Source: JBFGRM01 sp041563675
Lineage (GTDB): Bacteria; Nitrospirota; Nitrospiria; Nitrospirales; Nitrospiraceae
Assembly: GCA_041563675.1 (NCBI GenBank)
Contig: JBFGRM010000005.1
Coordinates: 1-30,515, forward strand
Direction of reading: 5' to 3'
DNA: 30,515 nt
A program made the position numbers and the translations under genes. Below are positions 8,531-16,041 of the stretch, piece after piece. The notes beneath the pieces are model-generated. The model had not been told where the DNA came from. It saw only the letters and a list, made by a program, of their open reading frames with translations, and did not search any database. The first letter of the stretch is position 1, and every line of letters starts with the position of its first letter.

Positions 8531-8727
8531 CGGCCACCCCCCATGTAAAACAGAAACTCCACCTGATCCCCCTCTTTGACGGCCGTCGTTTCCAGGACGT
8601 CGCGCTCGACCATTTGAGAGTTCAGCTCGACCGCCACCATGTGGGGGTCGATGTTCTTCGCCTTGAGGAGATCAAGGACCGTGCCGGCCTGAATCTCCTC
8701 CTTTTTGCCGTTGATCTGGATCTGCAC
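8527..8727 (-). CDS. ThiS-like sulfur carrier with C-terminal Gly-Gly-Gly-Arg
   Basis: A 66-residue ubiquitin-fold carrier of the ThiS family, first gene of the operon. The start is set to the GTG at 8727, because GGGAG lies five bases before it and the protein then begins MQIQING, as ThiS proteins usually do. A TTG at 8739 is the longer alternative. The C-terminus reads FYMGGGR and then stop, checked base by base, so the reactive diglycine is followed by one arginine. Carriers with such tails (QbsE, HcyS) must be trimmed by a JAMM protease first, and one is encoded in this operon. It could serve thiamine or cysteine synthesis; the adjacent cysteine synthase favours the latter. Confidence 0.85.
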
Positions 8728-8811
8728 GAAATCTCCCAAGTTGGCCTATAGCCTGAAGAATTTCAAACGCTAGCAGACACTAAGCATTAAAGTCAAGGCG
8801 ATGTGCATCCC

Positions 8812-8866
8812 CCTTCGCCAAGGCTTCCGCCTCCGCCAAGGCTTCGGCGGACAAGCCGGCGGAAGG
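8812..8866. repeat. CCGCC/GGCGG palindromic repeat between divergent genes
   Basis: CGCCAAGGCTTC occurs twice in tandem and is followed by GGCGGACAAG and GGCGGAAGG, giving several nested inverted pairs. Related sequences occur at 12186-12212, 15934-15973 and inside another repeat at 24178-24207. It lies in the 270-bp gap between the sulfur operon and the 8998 gene. That gap must also hold both promoters. A TTGACT occurs on each strand of it (minus at 8791-8796, plus at 8945-8950), but no convincing -10 box follows either. Confidence 0.6.
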
Positions 8867-8997
8867 AGAGTCCGCCTTGAAAATACGATACGGCCAGGGC
8901 GCTTTTTTGCGCGCGAGGATCCGGCCGAGGGTCCTGGCCGCGGCTTGACTTTGGCCGGGACGGGCCGTCAGACTGCGCTTTTTTGAGGGGGAGGGTG

Positions 8998-9375
8998 ATG
9001 TGGAAGCATAATTTCATGTTCCGACAGGAGGACGCCAAGCCGTTGGATCTGTCGGAAAATGATCTTTACAACGACACGGAGCCGGCTCTGGACAGTGCCG
9101 GGCTCACGCTGGAGAAGTTCATCTCCGTCTGGATTCAGGGCGACGGGTCCGAGGAGACCCCCTCCGCCTACACGAATGTGTATGTCCGGACGGCGAGCCT
9201 GGATTTGCAGCGCCGGACGGGATTCTGGCAGCCGTTGCAGGGACGAAGCCACCAGATCAAGCAATTGCTGAACCCCGGCCAGAAGGAGTACCTGCGCAGC
9301 TGGCTGAAGAACGCCTCGGGTGAAGCCTGGGAGGCCTCGGAGGACCACTTCCGGGAATTGTTCGATGAAAGCTAG
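8998..9375 (+). CDS. Hypothetical cytoplasmic protein upstream of a flavoprotein
   Basis: A 125-residue protein without signal peptide or membrane segment, rich in acidic and aromatic residues, not assigned to a family. The ATG at 8998 is chosen because GAGGGGGAGGG lies just upstream; a TTG at 8983 is a weaker alternative. The gene runs the same way as the FAD-dependent oxidoreductase, 48 bp downstream, so the two are probably co-transcribed. It is divergent from the sulfur operon. There are no cysteines, so it is not a small electron carrier. Confidence 0.7.
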   Translation: MWKHNFMFRQEDAKPLDLSENDLYNDTEPALDSAGLTLEKFISVWIQGDGSEETPSAYTNVYVRTASLDLQRRTGFWQPLQGRSHQIKQLLNPGQKEYLRSWLKNASGEAWEASEDHFRELFDES

Positions 9376-9423
9376 GCTTCGCCTGCCCCTCAGCCGGTCC
9401 GTCTCCTCTGTCAAGGGCGCCAC

Positions 9424-10656
9424 GTGACGCGCTACGTCATCGTCGGCGGCGGGCCCGCCGGCGTCTCGGCTGCGACTGCCATCCGCTCGAAAGACCCCGA
9501 CGGTTCCCTCCTCATCCTCGACCGCGACCGGGACGTTCCCTACTACCGCACCGAGCTGGACACCTACATCGCCGGGACCACTCCCGAGGGGGAGCTGCCG
9601 CTCAATCCCGAGTCCTTCTATCATGACCAGCGCATTGATCTTCGCCTGCGGACGGTGGTCGCGCGGCTCCGGCCCGCCGAGCGTGCGGTGGACCTGGCGG
9701 ATGGATCGAGTGTCGAGTACGACGCGCTCCTCCTGGCTCCGGGCTCCAGGCCGCTGCGGGGACCCTGGCCGGGCGCTGACACGCCCGGCGTCATGACCGT
9801 CCGCACATGGGACGATGCGCGCGAGGTAATCAGGCGCCTCGGCGAGACGAGTCGACCGGTTGTGGTGGTCGGGGGAGGCGTGCTGGGTCTCATCCTCGCC
9901 GAAGGCATCCATCAGCGGGGCAAGCGAGTCACGCTCCTGGAACGCGAGCGCACGTTGTGGGCGCCCCTGCTGGATGACGTCGCGTCCGGATTGGTTCAAA
10001 AGGGTCTCGAGGGGGCGGGGGTCGAGGTTGGTCTCGGAGAGGAGGTGACCGAGGTTGCCGGAGGACCGGGAGGGGTCGGGGGAATCCAAACCTCCCGGGG
10101 GCGGCGCCTCGAGACCGAGCTGGTGGTCGTCGCGATCGGGGTGCGGCCCGACCTGGATTTTCTCGAGGGCAGCGGCATCCGCGTCGACCGCGGTATCCTC
10201 ATCGACCACGAGTTTCGGACGAATGTGCCGGGAGTTTTAGCCGCCGGTGATGCCGCGCAGGCCTATGATCCCATCACCGGGTTGTTTCGGGTCGTGACGA
10301 ACTGGAACAACGCCATGGAGCAGGGTCGGCTGGCGGGGCTGTCCCTGGCCGGCGCGCCGACCCCTTACAAGGGCGTCATGGTCTCGAACTCAGAGGGGTT
10401 CTTCGGGATTCGCGTCACGGTGATGGGGCTGACGCAGGCCGGTGCCAAATCGGTGACCGTCTTGACCGGCCGCAACGACGAGAAAGGCTTGTACCGCAAG
10501 CTCCTCCTCCGCGAGGACAAGCTCATCGGAGCCCTCCTGGTGGGGAATGTGTCCGGCGAGGGGATGATGAAGAAGTTCATCTTGGAGGGCCGGCTGCTCA
10601 CCATCACAGACGCGAAATCGAAGTTCCTTACCGGAATGGTCATTGAGGAAACTTGA
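9424..10656 (+). CDS. FAD/NAD(P)-dependent oxidoreductase (NirB N-terminus/rubredoxin reductase-like)
   Basis: A 410-residue pyridine-nucleotide-disulfide-type flavoprotein. It has two Rossmann folds: FAD-binding GGGPAG at residues 8-13 and NAD(P)-binding VVVGGGVLGL around 146-155. The second FAD motif AAGDAAQ lies near 273-279, followed by TNWNNAMEQG, which is common in NirB-like and rubredoxin reductase-like proteins. No redox-active CxxxxC pair is visible at the N-terminus, so it is not a classical disulfide reductase. It would pass electrons from NAD(P)H to an unidentified acceptor. It starts at GTG 9424. The likely operon partner is the 8998 gene. Confidence 0.85.
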   Translation: MTRYVIVGGGPAGVSAATAIRSKDPDGSLLILDRDRDVPYYRTELDTYIAGTTPEGELPLNPESFYHDQRIDLRLRTVVARLRPAERAVDLADGSSVEYDALLLAPGSRPLRGPWPGADTPGVMTVRTWDDAREVIRRLGETSRPVVVVGGGVLGLILAEGIHQRGKRVTLLERERTLWAPLLDDVASGLVQKGLEGAGVEVGLGEEVTEVAGGPGGVGGIQTSRGRRLETELVVVAIGVRPDLDFLEGSGIRVDRGILIDHEFRTNVPGVLAAGDAAQAYDPITGLFRVVTNWNNAMEQGRLAGLSLAGAPTPYKGVMVSNSEGFFGIRVTVMGLTQAGAKSVTVLTGRNDEKGLYRKLLLREDKLIGALLVGNVSGEGMMKKFILEGRLLTITDAKSKFLTGMVIEET

Positions 10657-10658
10657 CA

Positions 10659-10700
10659 GTGGGGAGTCAGGAGTGAGGAGGCAGGAGTGAGGCGTAGGAT
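10659..10700. repeat. Period-7 GTGAGGA tandem array after the flavoprotein
   Basis: Six gapless 7-base units: GTGGGGA, GTCAGGA, GTGAGGA, GGCAGGA, GTGAGGC, GTAGGAT. It begins three bases after the stop codon of the FAD oxidoreductase. No matching reverse-complement arm is seen here; the other side of the adjacent palindromic element carries a period-9 array instead. Confidence 0.8.
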
Positions 10701-10709
10701 TTCTTCTCC

Positions 10710-10778
10710 GTCATTCCCGCGAAAGCGGGAATCCAGACATCGGAAAAAAAGATGGATCCCTGCTTTCGCAGGGATGAC
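10710..10778. repeat. GTCAT...ATGAC palindromic element, copy 1
   Basis: The left half GTCATTCCCGC plus GCGGGAATCCA (10710-10735) and the right half TGGATCCCTGC plus GCAGGGATGAC (10753-10778) are each small hairpins, and the whole is itself an inverted repeat. A broken further half-copy (GCGCAGGGATAAC) follows at about 10787. Copies 2-5 are at 15147, 17969, 24124 and 25112. The pattern resembles dRS3-type repeats of Neisseria. No coding capacity. Confidence 0.88.
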
Positions 10779-10835
10779 GGAGAACGCGCAGGGATAACGG
10801 AATGGACGAGCGAATTCCCGCATCCTGTGGGTGCT

Positions 10836-10889
10836 GACGCACAAGACGCTACAGACTCGATAGACGCTATCGACCCAACTGACGAGACA
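10836..10889. repeat. Period-9 GACGC tandem array
   Basis: Six gapless 9-base units: GACGCACAA, GACGCTACA, GACTCGATA, GACGCTATC, GACCCAACT, GACGAGACA. In reverse complement they fit GTCNRTNGC, the same unit as the array at 25047-25109. It ends just before the ATG of the FAD monooxygenase at 10895, so it must lie in the leader of that mRNA or in its promoter. Confidence 0.78.
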
Positions 10890-10894
10890 GGCCG

Positions 10895-12181
10895 ATGAAC
10901 ACCATCCACACAGACGTCGTCGTTGTTGGAGCCGGCGGAGGCGGGGCCGTGCTCTCGCTGGCCCTCGCGCAACAGGGCATCGGCTGCGTCGTGCTGGAGC
11001 AAGCCATGGGCCCCCCGAGCGGCTTGCGCGGGGAGATCCTGCAACCCAACGGCCAGCAGGTGCTGGCGAGGCTGGGCCTGCTCGACAAGATTCCACCGAC
11101 CGCGGTGCTGCCGGTTCGCAAGTTCCACTTTCTCCGAGCCGGTGGCGAACGACTCTGTACCGTGGATTACGGTATGCTGGCGCCTCCGTACAATCGGGCG
11201 CTCGTCACCTTGCCGAACGCCGCACATCACACGATTCTGGATGCCTTGAGCCAAAGGGCACCGGGAGCAATCCGGTATGGCACGCCATTTCGGGAGGTGA
11301 TCCGCGAGGGCACGCGCGTGGTCGGGGTGCGGGCAGGGGGCGGGAATCCCCTCGAGGTCAGGAGCAGGGTGTTGGTGGGCGCGGACGGGGCGCTGTCCAA
11401 GGTTCGCGATGCCTTGGGCCTCCGAGCCGATGTGCACCTGTATAATGAAGCGTACCTGATCGCCATCTTCGACGCGGCCGAGCCGATGGAGGAGGCTCGC
11501 TACTTCGTCGGTCGGAAAACGATCTTGGGCATGTTTCCCGCGGCCGGCCAGCAAGTCTACGCGTTCTACATGATCCCCGCCGGCGGGATGGAGCAGATTC
11601 GCACGGCCGGCCTCGAAGCCTTGCGCGCACGATGGCGCGCAATCGATCCAAGCCTCGCCAAGAGCTTCGAGAATTTGACCGACTGGAAGCAAACCGCCTA
11701 CATGCCCACGGGTCGGGTCCGGACGGCCTCATGGGTCACTGATGGCGCCGCGCTGATCGGCGATGCCGCGCACGCGATGAACCCCCATGCTTCGCAGGGC
11801 CGCATGCAGGCGATGGTCGATGCGATGACCCTGGCGGATGTGCTGGGCAGGTCCCTTGAACGAAACGATTGCTCCGCCACCTCGCTGCGCGAGTATGAGC
11901 AGCGGCGACGCCCGCAGGTGGACATGCTGCAGCGACTGGCGGATGAGCAAGTGCTGTTCTGGAACGCGGGCCATCCAATCCTCGCCGCGCTGCGCGACCG
12001 GGTGTTCCGCACCTTGGATCGGAACGCGCGCTTGCGCTATGCAGTGCTGGAGACCACGGCCGGCTTGAGATCGCGTCCACCCTTCGGCTGGCTCGATCGC
12101 CTGATCGCGGCTGGGTTCCTGCCTGATCCGCGGGCCGACTCTGTCCCAATTCCCTCTCCCTCCCCTGGAGGAAGAGGGTGA
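10895..12181 (+). CDS. FAD-dependent monooxygenase (UbiH/PHBH-like family)
   Basis: A 428-residue group A flavoprotein monooxygenase, which hydroxylates an aromatic or quinone-type substrate using NAD(P)H and oxygen. Motifs in order: FAD-binding VVVVGAGGGG (residues 9-18), the DG motif in VGADGALSKVR near 157-167, and the GD motif IGDAAHAMNP near 288-297. No membrane segment. The ATG is five bases after a period-9 array. The last dozen codons (SPSPGGRG) are read from a CCCTCTCCC-type repeat, so the native C-terminus may have been changed by repeat insertion. The substrate is unknown; ubiquinone, menaquinone or aromatic breakdown are all possible. Confidence 0.85.
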   Translation: MNTIHTDVVVVGAGGGGAVLSLALAQQGIGCVVLEQAMGPPSGLRGEILQPNGQQVLARLGLLDKIPPTAVLPVRKFHFLRAGGERLCTVDYGMLAPPYNRALVTLPNAAHHTILDALSQRAPGAIRYGTPFREVIREGTRVVGVRAGGGNPLEVRSRVLVGADGALSKVRDALGLRADVHLYNEAYLIAIFDAAEPMEEARYFVGRKTILGMFPAAGQQVYAFYMIPAGGMEQIRTAGLEALRARWRAIDPSLAKSFENLTDWKQTAYMPTGRVRTASWVTDGAALIGDAAHAMNPHASQGRMQAMVDAMTLADVLGRSLERNDCSATSLREYEQRRRPQVDMLQRLADEQVLFWNAGHPILAALRDRVFRTLDRNARLRYAVLETTAGLRSRPPFGWLDRLIAAGFLPDPRADSVPIPSPSPGGRG

Positions 12182-12303
12182 GGTGCCCGCCTTCGCTGAA
12201 GCTTCGGCGGGTCCCCCCGTTACCTTGACGGAGGGGGAAGGGTGGAACGCTGAACCTGTCCCCCCTCACCCCAACCCTCTCCCCTGAAACAGCGGAGAGG
12301 GGA
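12154..12303. repeat. Composite palindrome with CCCTCTCC arms and nested CCCGCC...GGCGGG
   Basis: The outer pieces CCCTCTCCC/AGAGGGTGAGG (12157-12183) and CCTCACC...CCCTCTCC/GGAGAGGG (12264-12301) are inverted relative to each other. Between them lies a second palindrome, CCCGCC(TTCGCT)GAAGCTTCGGCGGG, at 12186-12212. It forms the end of the monooxygenase gene and the ribosome binding site region (GAGGGGAA) of the next gene. Confidence 0.7.
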
Positions 12304-12310
12304 AATCACA

Positions 12311-13093
12311 ATGGAAATGCATGGAGCGCACATGACGCGTGGTGAGTCGCATTGGCAAACGCTTCCGCCCGAGGTTCAGGAGACGCTGCGAGGCTACCTG
12401 AAGGACGTGTCCGCAATGTTCGGGGCGAACCTTCAGGCCGTCATCCTCTTCGGCAGCGCTGCGCGGGGCGATTTCCTGCCCGGGCGGTCGAACCTCAACC
12501 TGCTCCTGCTCGTGGAGAAACAGGACCTCGAGTCGTTGGCGCGCTACGCCAAAGTCCATCGTCGTTGGGCGCGGGAGAGCATTGTCGTGCCGCTCGTGGT
12601 CACGGAGACGGAGCTCCGATCCTGGCCGGAGACCTTTCCGCTCGAGCACCTCGAGCTGTGCCAGCACCATTTCGTGCTCGCCGGGCGGGACCCCTTCATA
12701 CAGACCGAACCGGACCTCCACCGACTCGTCAGCGAGTGCGTGCAGGAGATGCGGGGAAACCTCCTGCGCCTCAGACAGCGCGTGCTCGAGGGCGGCGCGA
12801 GTCCCGAAGTCATCCAGTTATTGCTCCCCATGTCGGTCACGGCGCTGCTGCCCTGTTTGCGCGGGCTGGTGTATGTGAAAGGAAAACCGGCTGCGCGTAC
12901 CACCGAGGACTTTCTCCCGACCCTGACATCCGTCATCGGCGTCGATTGTGAGGCCGTCGCCGAAGCCTGGCACGTCAAGACCGGAGTCAGCAGCCCCGGG
13001 AAGTTCGAGCTCCCGCGACTGCTCGAACGATACATCGCGACCGTGGAGCAGCTCACGGAGCGGGCACACAAGCTGGGGGAAGGTGGTGCATGA
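12311..13093 (+). CDS. Nucleotidyltransferase-fold protein with altered metal site
   Basis: A 260-residue protein with an N-terminal Pol beta-type nucleotidyltransferase motif, LFGSAARGD (47-55), then GRSNLNLLLL. Family members normally have an Asp-x-Asp metal pair at this place (S-D-x-D-L). Here both are Asn (N61 and N63), so transferase activity may be lost or changed. The remaining 190 residues are probably helical, like the substrate domain of kanamycin nucleotidyltransferase-type proteins. It starts at ATG 12311; ATG codons at 12317 and 12332 are alternatives. It overlaps the next gene by four bases (ATGA), so the two proteins are made together and may act together. Confidence 0.78.
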   Translation: MEMHGAHMTRGESHWQTLPPEVQETLRGYLKDVSAMFGANLQAVILFGSAARGDFLPGRSNLNLLLLVEKQDLESLARYAKVHRRWARESIVVPLVVTETELRSWPETFPLEHLELCQHHFVLAGRDPFIQTEPDLHRLVSECVQEMRGNLLRLRQRVLEGGASPEVIQLLLPMSVTALLPCLRGLVYVKGKPAARTTEDFLPTLTSVIGVDCEAVAEAWHVKTGVSSPGKFELPRLLERYIATVEQLTERAHKLGEGGA

Positions 13094-13869
13094 ACGTGAT
13101 CGGCGCGGCACGGCTGAGTGGACCACCCGCGACGCTGGCGGCAACGGTCGGTCTCGCCCTGTTGATGAGCGCCGCAGGGGCATTGGCCGTCCATGCGGCT
13201 CCAGCGCCGCCCCAGGACCTCCCGAAGCCGCTGGGCTACGTCAGCGACCACGGGCGCGTGCTCTCCCCGGAATGGAGTGAGCGCATCCGTTCCGTGTGCA
13301 AGGACCTCGAGACGAAGACCGGCGTCGAAATGGTCGTCGTGACGGTCAGCTCGATCGAGCCCTATGCCCAGGTGCGGGAGTATGCCGATGCTCTATACAA
13401 ATACTGGAGGATCGGGAGCGCTCAGCGCGAGCACGGCGTGATGGTCCTGGCCTATACGGAGCGGCCGCAGGTCTCCGTCACGCTCGGGCGCAACATGATC
13501 CGGGTGATTTCACCGGGCCTGCTCGACCAGGTGAAGCGGCGCTACGTCGAGCCGAGCTTTCAGGTCGCGCATTTTGGCGAGGGGTTGTATCGAACGGTCG
13601 TGGCGCTGGCCACTGCGGCGCAGGACGTGCGGGTCGGGGAGCCTCTGAAGAAGCGGTCGGGCGCGGCGGGGATCTGGATCATGGTCAGCAGCGTCATTCT
13701 CGTGGTCGGCTTCTTCTGGTGGATCACCCGCCCCGACAAGCGTCACCCGTTCAGGCGGGTGCAGCAGGGCGACTATTGGGGCACGGGCCAGGGCGGCTTC
13801 CGCGGTAACTTCGGCGGGTTCGGGGGGGCCACGTCAGGAGAAGAATGGTCAGGAAGGCGTCAGGGGTAA
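13090..13869 (+). CDS. TPM-domain (YgcG-like) exported membrane protein
   Basis: A 259-residue protein with a long N-terminal signal sequence (hydrophobic near residues 17-35, AHA-AP cleavage region). A TPM domain follows at about 46-175 (GYVSDHGRVLSPEW, then KTGVEMVVVTV). A membrane helix lies near 195-214 and a Gly-rich tail (GGFRGNFGGFGG) follows. TPM proteins have been linked to phosphatase activity, photosystem repair and membrane protein quality control; the role here is open. It is translationally coupled to the nucleotidyltransferase-like gene. The last codons and the TAA lie within the first units of a period-7 repeat array, so the tail may have been cut or extended by repeats. Confidence 0.85.
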   Translation: MNVIGAARLSGPPATLAATVGLALLMSAAGALAVHAAPAPPQDLPKPLGYVSDHGRVLSPEWSERIRSVCKDLETKTGVEMVVVTVSSIEPYAQVREYADALYKYWRIGSAQREHGVMVLAYTERPQVSVTLGRNMIRVISPGLLDQVKRRYVEPSFQVAHFGEGLYRTVVALATAAQDVRVGEPLKKRSGAAGIWIMVSSVILVVGFFWWITRPDKRHPFRRVQQGDYWGTGQGGFRGNFGGFGGATSGEEWSGRRQG

Positions 13870-14012
13870 GGCCCTTCGACTCGGCCCGTCACCGGGCCTC
13901 GCTCAGGGCAAGCGTGAGGCGTGAGGCGTTCGGAGAAAAACCTACTTAGCATTACGGTGTGAGTATCGGCTGTTACTCTTACCCCTTACGCCTGACCCCT
14001 CACGCCTGACGC
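13855..14012. repeat. Period-7 arrays in inverted orientation, split by a 62-bp element
   Basis: The left arm has GTCAGGG, GTAAGGC, then an inserted element, then GTGAGGC, GTGAGGC, GTTCGGA. The right arm (13976-14012) has CTTACCC, CTTACGC, CTGACCC, CTCACGC, CTGACGC. The left arm contains the stop of the TPM gene, and the right arm encodes the last residues and the stop of the convergent DUF5069 gene. Confidence 0.8.
13867..13928. repeat. 62-bp repeat, plus-orientation copy
   Basis: Identical over 62 bases to the reverse complement of 19586-19647. The core contains the stem GGCCCG/CGGGCC around a four-base loop, within outer GCCCT/AGGGC pairing. Both copies end in two GTGAGGC units, so the core of about 40 bases lies within period-7 array sequence. 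Confidence 0.92.
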
Positions 14013-14431
14013 TTTGGGACCGTTCTCTTCTCGTCCAAATCGAGCAAATCTGCCCATGTCGTGATGTCCGTCCTGGCGGGATCGACGGCATCGCGTAACT
14101 CTTTGAAGTACTCCCACTTCTCCTCTGTATCGGGACCCCGCGTCAACATCATCTTGTTCCACGCCTCGATCTCCTCCGCCGTGTGGGGCGCCGCGTTCGT
14201 CTGAAACCATTCGGCGACCTCGGCATCGGAGCCGGTCCGGACGGCCTCGGTGAACTGCTCGGCGGACACCTGCGCGAACTCCAGCAGCCGTTTATCAAGG
14301 GGGCAAGGGTACACGTACTCACCCTCCGTCCCCGCGAGGACCGCCCGGCACTTGTCGATCATCCGGCCCAGGTGCACGTGGCCCCCGAGGGTCTCGCGCA
14401 GGCTGCGCGGATAGGACGAGCGAAGGTCCAT
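14000..14431 (-). CDS. DUF5069 family protein
   Basis: A 143-residue protein beginning MDLRSSYPRS, with GGHVHLGRMIDK following, the typical opening of DUF5069 proteins. Function is unknown. It is soluble, mixed acidic and basic, and lacks a signal peptide. The ATG at 14431 fits the family start; a GTG at 14437 would overlap the upstream stop as GTGA, so translation is coupled either way. The last codons (RQA, stop) are written in a period-7 repeat array, and the original C-terminus may have differed. It pairs with the DUF3386 gene in one transcript. Confidence 0.8.
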   Translation of the reverse strand: MDLRSSYPRSLRETLGGHVHLGRMIDKCRAVLAGTEGEYVYPCPLDKRLLEFAQVSAEQFTEAVRTGSDAEVAEWFQTNAAPHTAEEIEAWNKMMLTRGPDTEEKWEYFKELRDAVDPARTDITTWADLLDLDEKRTVPKRQA

Positions 14432-14433
14432 AA

Positions 14434-15108
14434 TCACAGCATCTTGTGGTTAGTGAACGAGAGAGATTTCACGACCACGGCCCCGTTCTCGCAGCCGATG
14501 ATGCGCCGGGTGGCGGGCAAATCAGAGGCTCCCACGCGGGTATGCGTATCGCTGAAGCTGTCGACGTTCGTCAGGCTTCCATCCTTCGGAGAGAAGTAAT
14601 AGACCGTGTAACGGGTCGTCAGGTACTTTTGATCCGCCGTGAGCGCGCTGTCTTCGACATTGATGGTAAACGCGACGAAGGGCATCCTTCGATTGATCTG
14701 GGTGATCCGGTTCTCTTTGATACGGTAAGAGGACTGCATCCCGTCGCCGTGAATATGCAGACTCGGCCCCAAGGGATGGACGGCGTCATCACCGAGGGTG
14801 AGGGCGTACTTGCCGTCCGACTCGTCGAAGCTGCGGGGACCGCGGTGGACGGCGATCATGCCGATCTGGTTGGCGGCCCACTTTTGCAGCTCGGGATCCG
14901 GCAGCGTCACCGTCACATCTTTCGGACCCTTGACCGTCACGGACCCCTGGTATTCCTTGCCATCGACATTCACGCTGAGGTCGGCGGAAAAGCCCTTGAA
15001 GTCCGGCTGCCACCGGGCGGTCTTCTCAAACGCCCCGCGCAGGAGCGCCCGGGCCTTGGGATCATCCTGAACCGTTGTCTGTTGCTCATCCCGCTGATAC
15101 AGCTCCAT
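14434..15108 (-). CDS. DUF3386 family protein
   Basis: A 224-residue protein resembling DUF3386, a family best known from cyanobacteria and of unknown function. Features seen are ARALLRGAFEKTARWQPDFKG near the N-terminus, then a beta-rich body with many acidic turns. There is no signal peptide or membrane helix. ATG 15108 is chosen because AAGGAGA lies seven bases upstream; GTG 15114 is too close to that site. It is the first gene of a two-gene unit with DUF5069. The upstream gap holds a palindromic element (15147-15230). Confidence 0.72.
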   Translation of the reverse strand: MELYQRDEQQTTVQDDPKARALLRGAFEKTARWQPDFKGFSADLSVNVDGKEYQGSVTVKGPKDVTVTLPDPELQKWAANQIGMIAVHRGPRSFDESDGKYALTLGDDAVHPLGPSLHIHGDGMQSSYRIKENRITQINRRMPFVAFTINVEDSALTADQKYLTTRYTVYYFSPKDGSLTNVDSFSDTHTRVGASDLPATRRIIGCENGAVVVKSLSFTNHKML

Positions 15109-15146
15109 CGTCACGTCTCCTTATGTGTAAGAACCTGTCTCTCTCT

Positions 15147-15230
15147 GTCATCCCCGCGGTTTTTAGCGGGGATCCATCTTTCCCCTCGTCGGTAGAGGAA
15201 CGGATGGATTCCCGCTTCCGCGGGAATGAC
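15147..15230. repeat. GTCAT...ATGAC palindromic element, copy 2
   Basis: Left half GTCATCCCCGC...GCGGGGATCCA (15147-15176) and right half TGGATTCCCGC...GCGGGAATGAC (15205-15230), with about 28 bases between. It lies upstream of the DUF3386 gene. The gap 15109-15533 is the longest without a gene in the window (425 bp). Apart from this element it holds two TATAAT boxes and no coding sequence that can be supported. Confidence 0.88.
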
Positions 15231-15338
15231 GGAACGTGTAGGCCCGGATTATAGAACGGGTGGTCCAACACGGACAATGAGCATTCCCGTCCGGCCGGTG
15301 ACCCGGGGATCGGCCTGGATTGCGCGAATAATTTCAAA

Positions 15339-15366
15339 TTGTTTTCCGGGCACTTCAACCTATAAT
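15339..15366 (+). promoter_or_regulatory. Candidate sigma-70 promoter upstream of the 15534 gene
   Basis: TTGTTT (15339-15344), a 16-base spacer and a perfect TATAAT (15361-15366). A second TATAAT lies at 15458-15463 in nearly the same local context (TATAATCC) but has no good -35 box. Either could drive the 15534 gene; the further one would give a leader of about 160 bases. Confidence 0.4.
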
Positions 15367-15533
15367 CCCCACGTTATCAACAGCTCGATCCCCAAGCAAA
15401 AGCCTTGATTTCTACGCGGATTCACCAGTTTCCCTAGCAAATCTGCTTAGTTCCAGTTATAATCCGTCCTCGACCAGCCCGAGACTGGGTGCCTTGCTCG
15501 GATCGGAGAGGGGAGGGCGAAGAGAGATTGCGA

Positions 15534-15893
15534 ATGGAACGTCGAGCCGCAAGTCACACCGAAGAAGAGGAGATGAATCAGCGCCGGCGGCTGCTGAATC
15601 TGGCCCGCAAGGGAGATGCGAAGGCCATCAGCCGCCTGTTCGAGCTCTACCAGGTCCGCGTGTACAGCGGAGACAACCTCAAGAAGGTCGGGCGCACGCC
15701 ATTTGCGCCTCCGAAAATGCCGGGGGCGGACAAGAACGACAAGCGCAACCATCACGCCCGGAGAAAAGCGGACCTTACGCGTCGGCGCCTCGCGGCCAGG
15801 CAGGCTGCGCGCAAGGCGGCGCAGCGAAGAAAACGCGCCAAGGTCACGCACGCCAAGGCGGGACGCAAAACTGCCCGGCGCGCACACCGCTGA
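15534..15893 (+). CDS. Small basic protein with sigma-like N-terminal helix and histone H1-like tail
   Basis: A 119-residue protein in two parts. Residues about 15-42 (RLLNLARKGDAKAISRLF and onwards) resemble the first helices of ECF sigma factor region 2. From about residue 73 to the end it is almost only Lys, Arg and Ala (ARKAAQRRKRAK and similar), like bacterial histone H1-like tails. Nucleic-acid binding is likely. ATG 15534 is used; ATG 15573 is a shorter alternative, with AGGAG directly next to it. There is no region 4, so it is not a working sigma factor. It could be a nucleoid or ribosome-associated protein. Confidence 0.65.
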   Translation: MERRAASHTEEEEMNQRRRLLNLARKGDAKAISRLFELYQVRVYSGDNLKKVGRTPFAPPKMPGADKNDKRNHHARRKADLTRRRLAARQAARKAAQRRKRAKVTHAKAGRKTARRAHR

Positions 15894-15933
15894 CCTTCGC
15901 TCACCAAGCTTCCGCTAAATCAACCCGTCAGTC

Positions 15934-15973
15934 GCCCGCCTTCGTAGCACGAAATTCAGCTTCGGCGGGGTCC
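15934..15973. repeat. CCCGCC...GGCGGG palindrome
   Basis: GCCCGCCTTCG and CTTCGGCGGGG flank a short AT-richer middle. It is the same family as the palindrome at 12186-12212 and related to 8812-8866. It lies downstream of the 15534 gene, in a 148-bp gap before the convergent ClpS-like gene. Confidence 0.6.
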
Positions 15974-16041
15974 GCCCAGGTGTATTCTGCTGGGATGGAG
16001 AGGGACGAGAGAGGTGAGTGGCTCCACGCGCGAGTCCGGAG

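Noticed and set aside
8968..10209. Minus-strand open frame of 413 codons opposite the FAD oxidoreductase
   Set aside because: The plus strand has clear FAD and NAD motifs. The minus frame also crosses the stop and start region of another gene.
15109..15533. Structured RNA gene in the longest gene-free gap
   Set aside because: Beyond palindromic copy 2 and two TATAAT boxes no conserved RNA shape or tRNA-like cloverleaf could be made out by eye.
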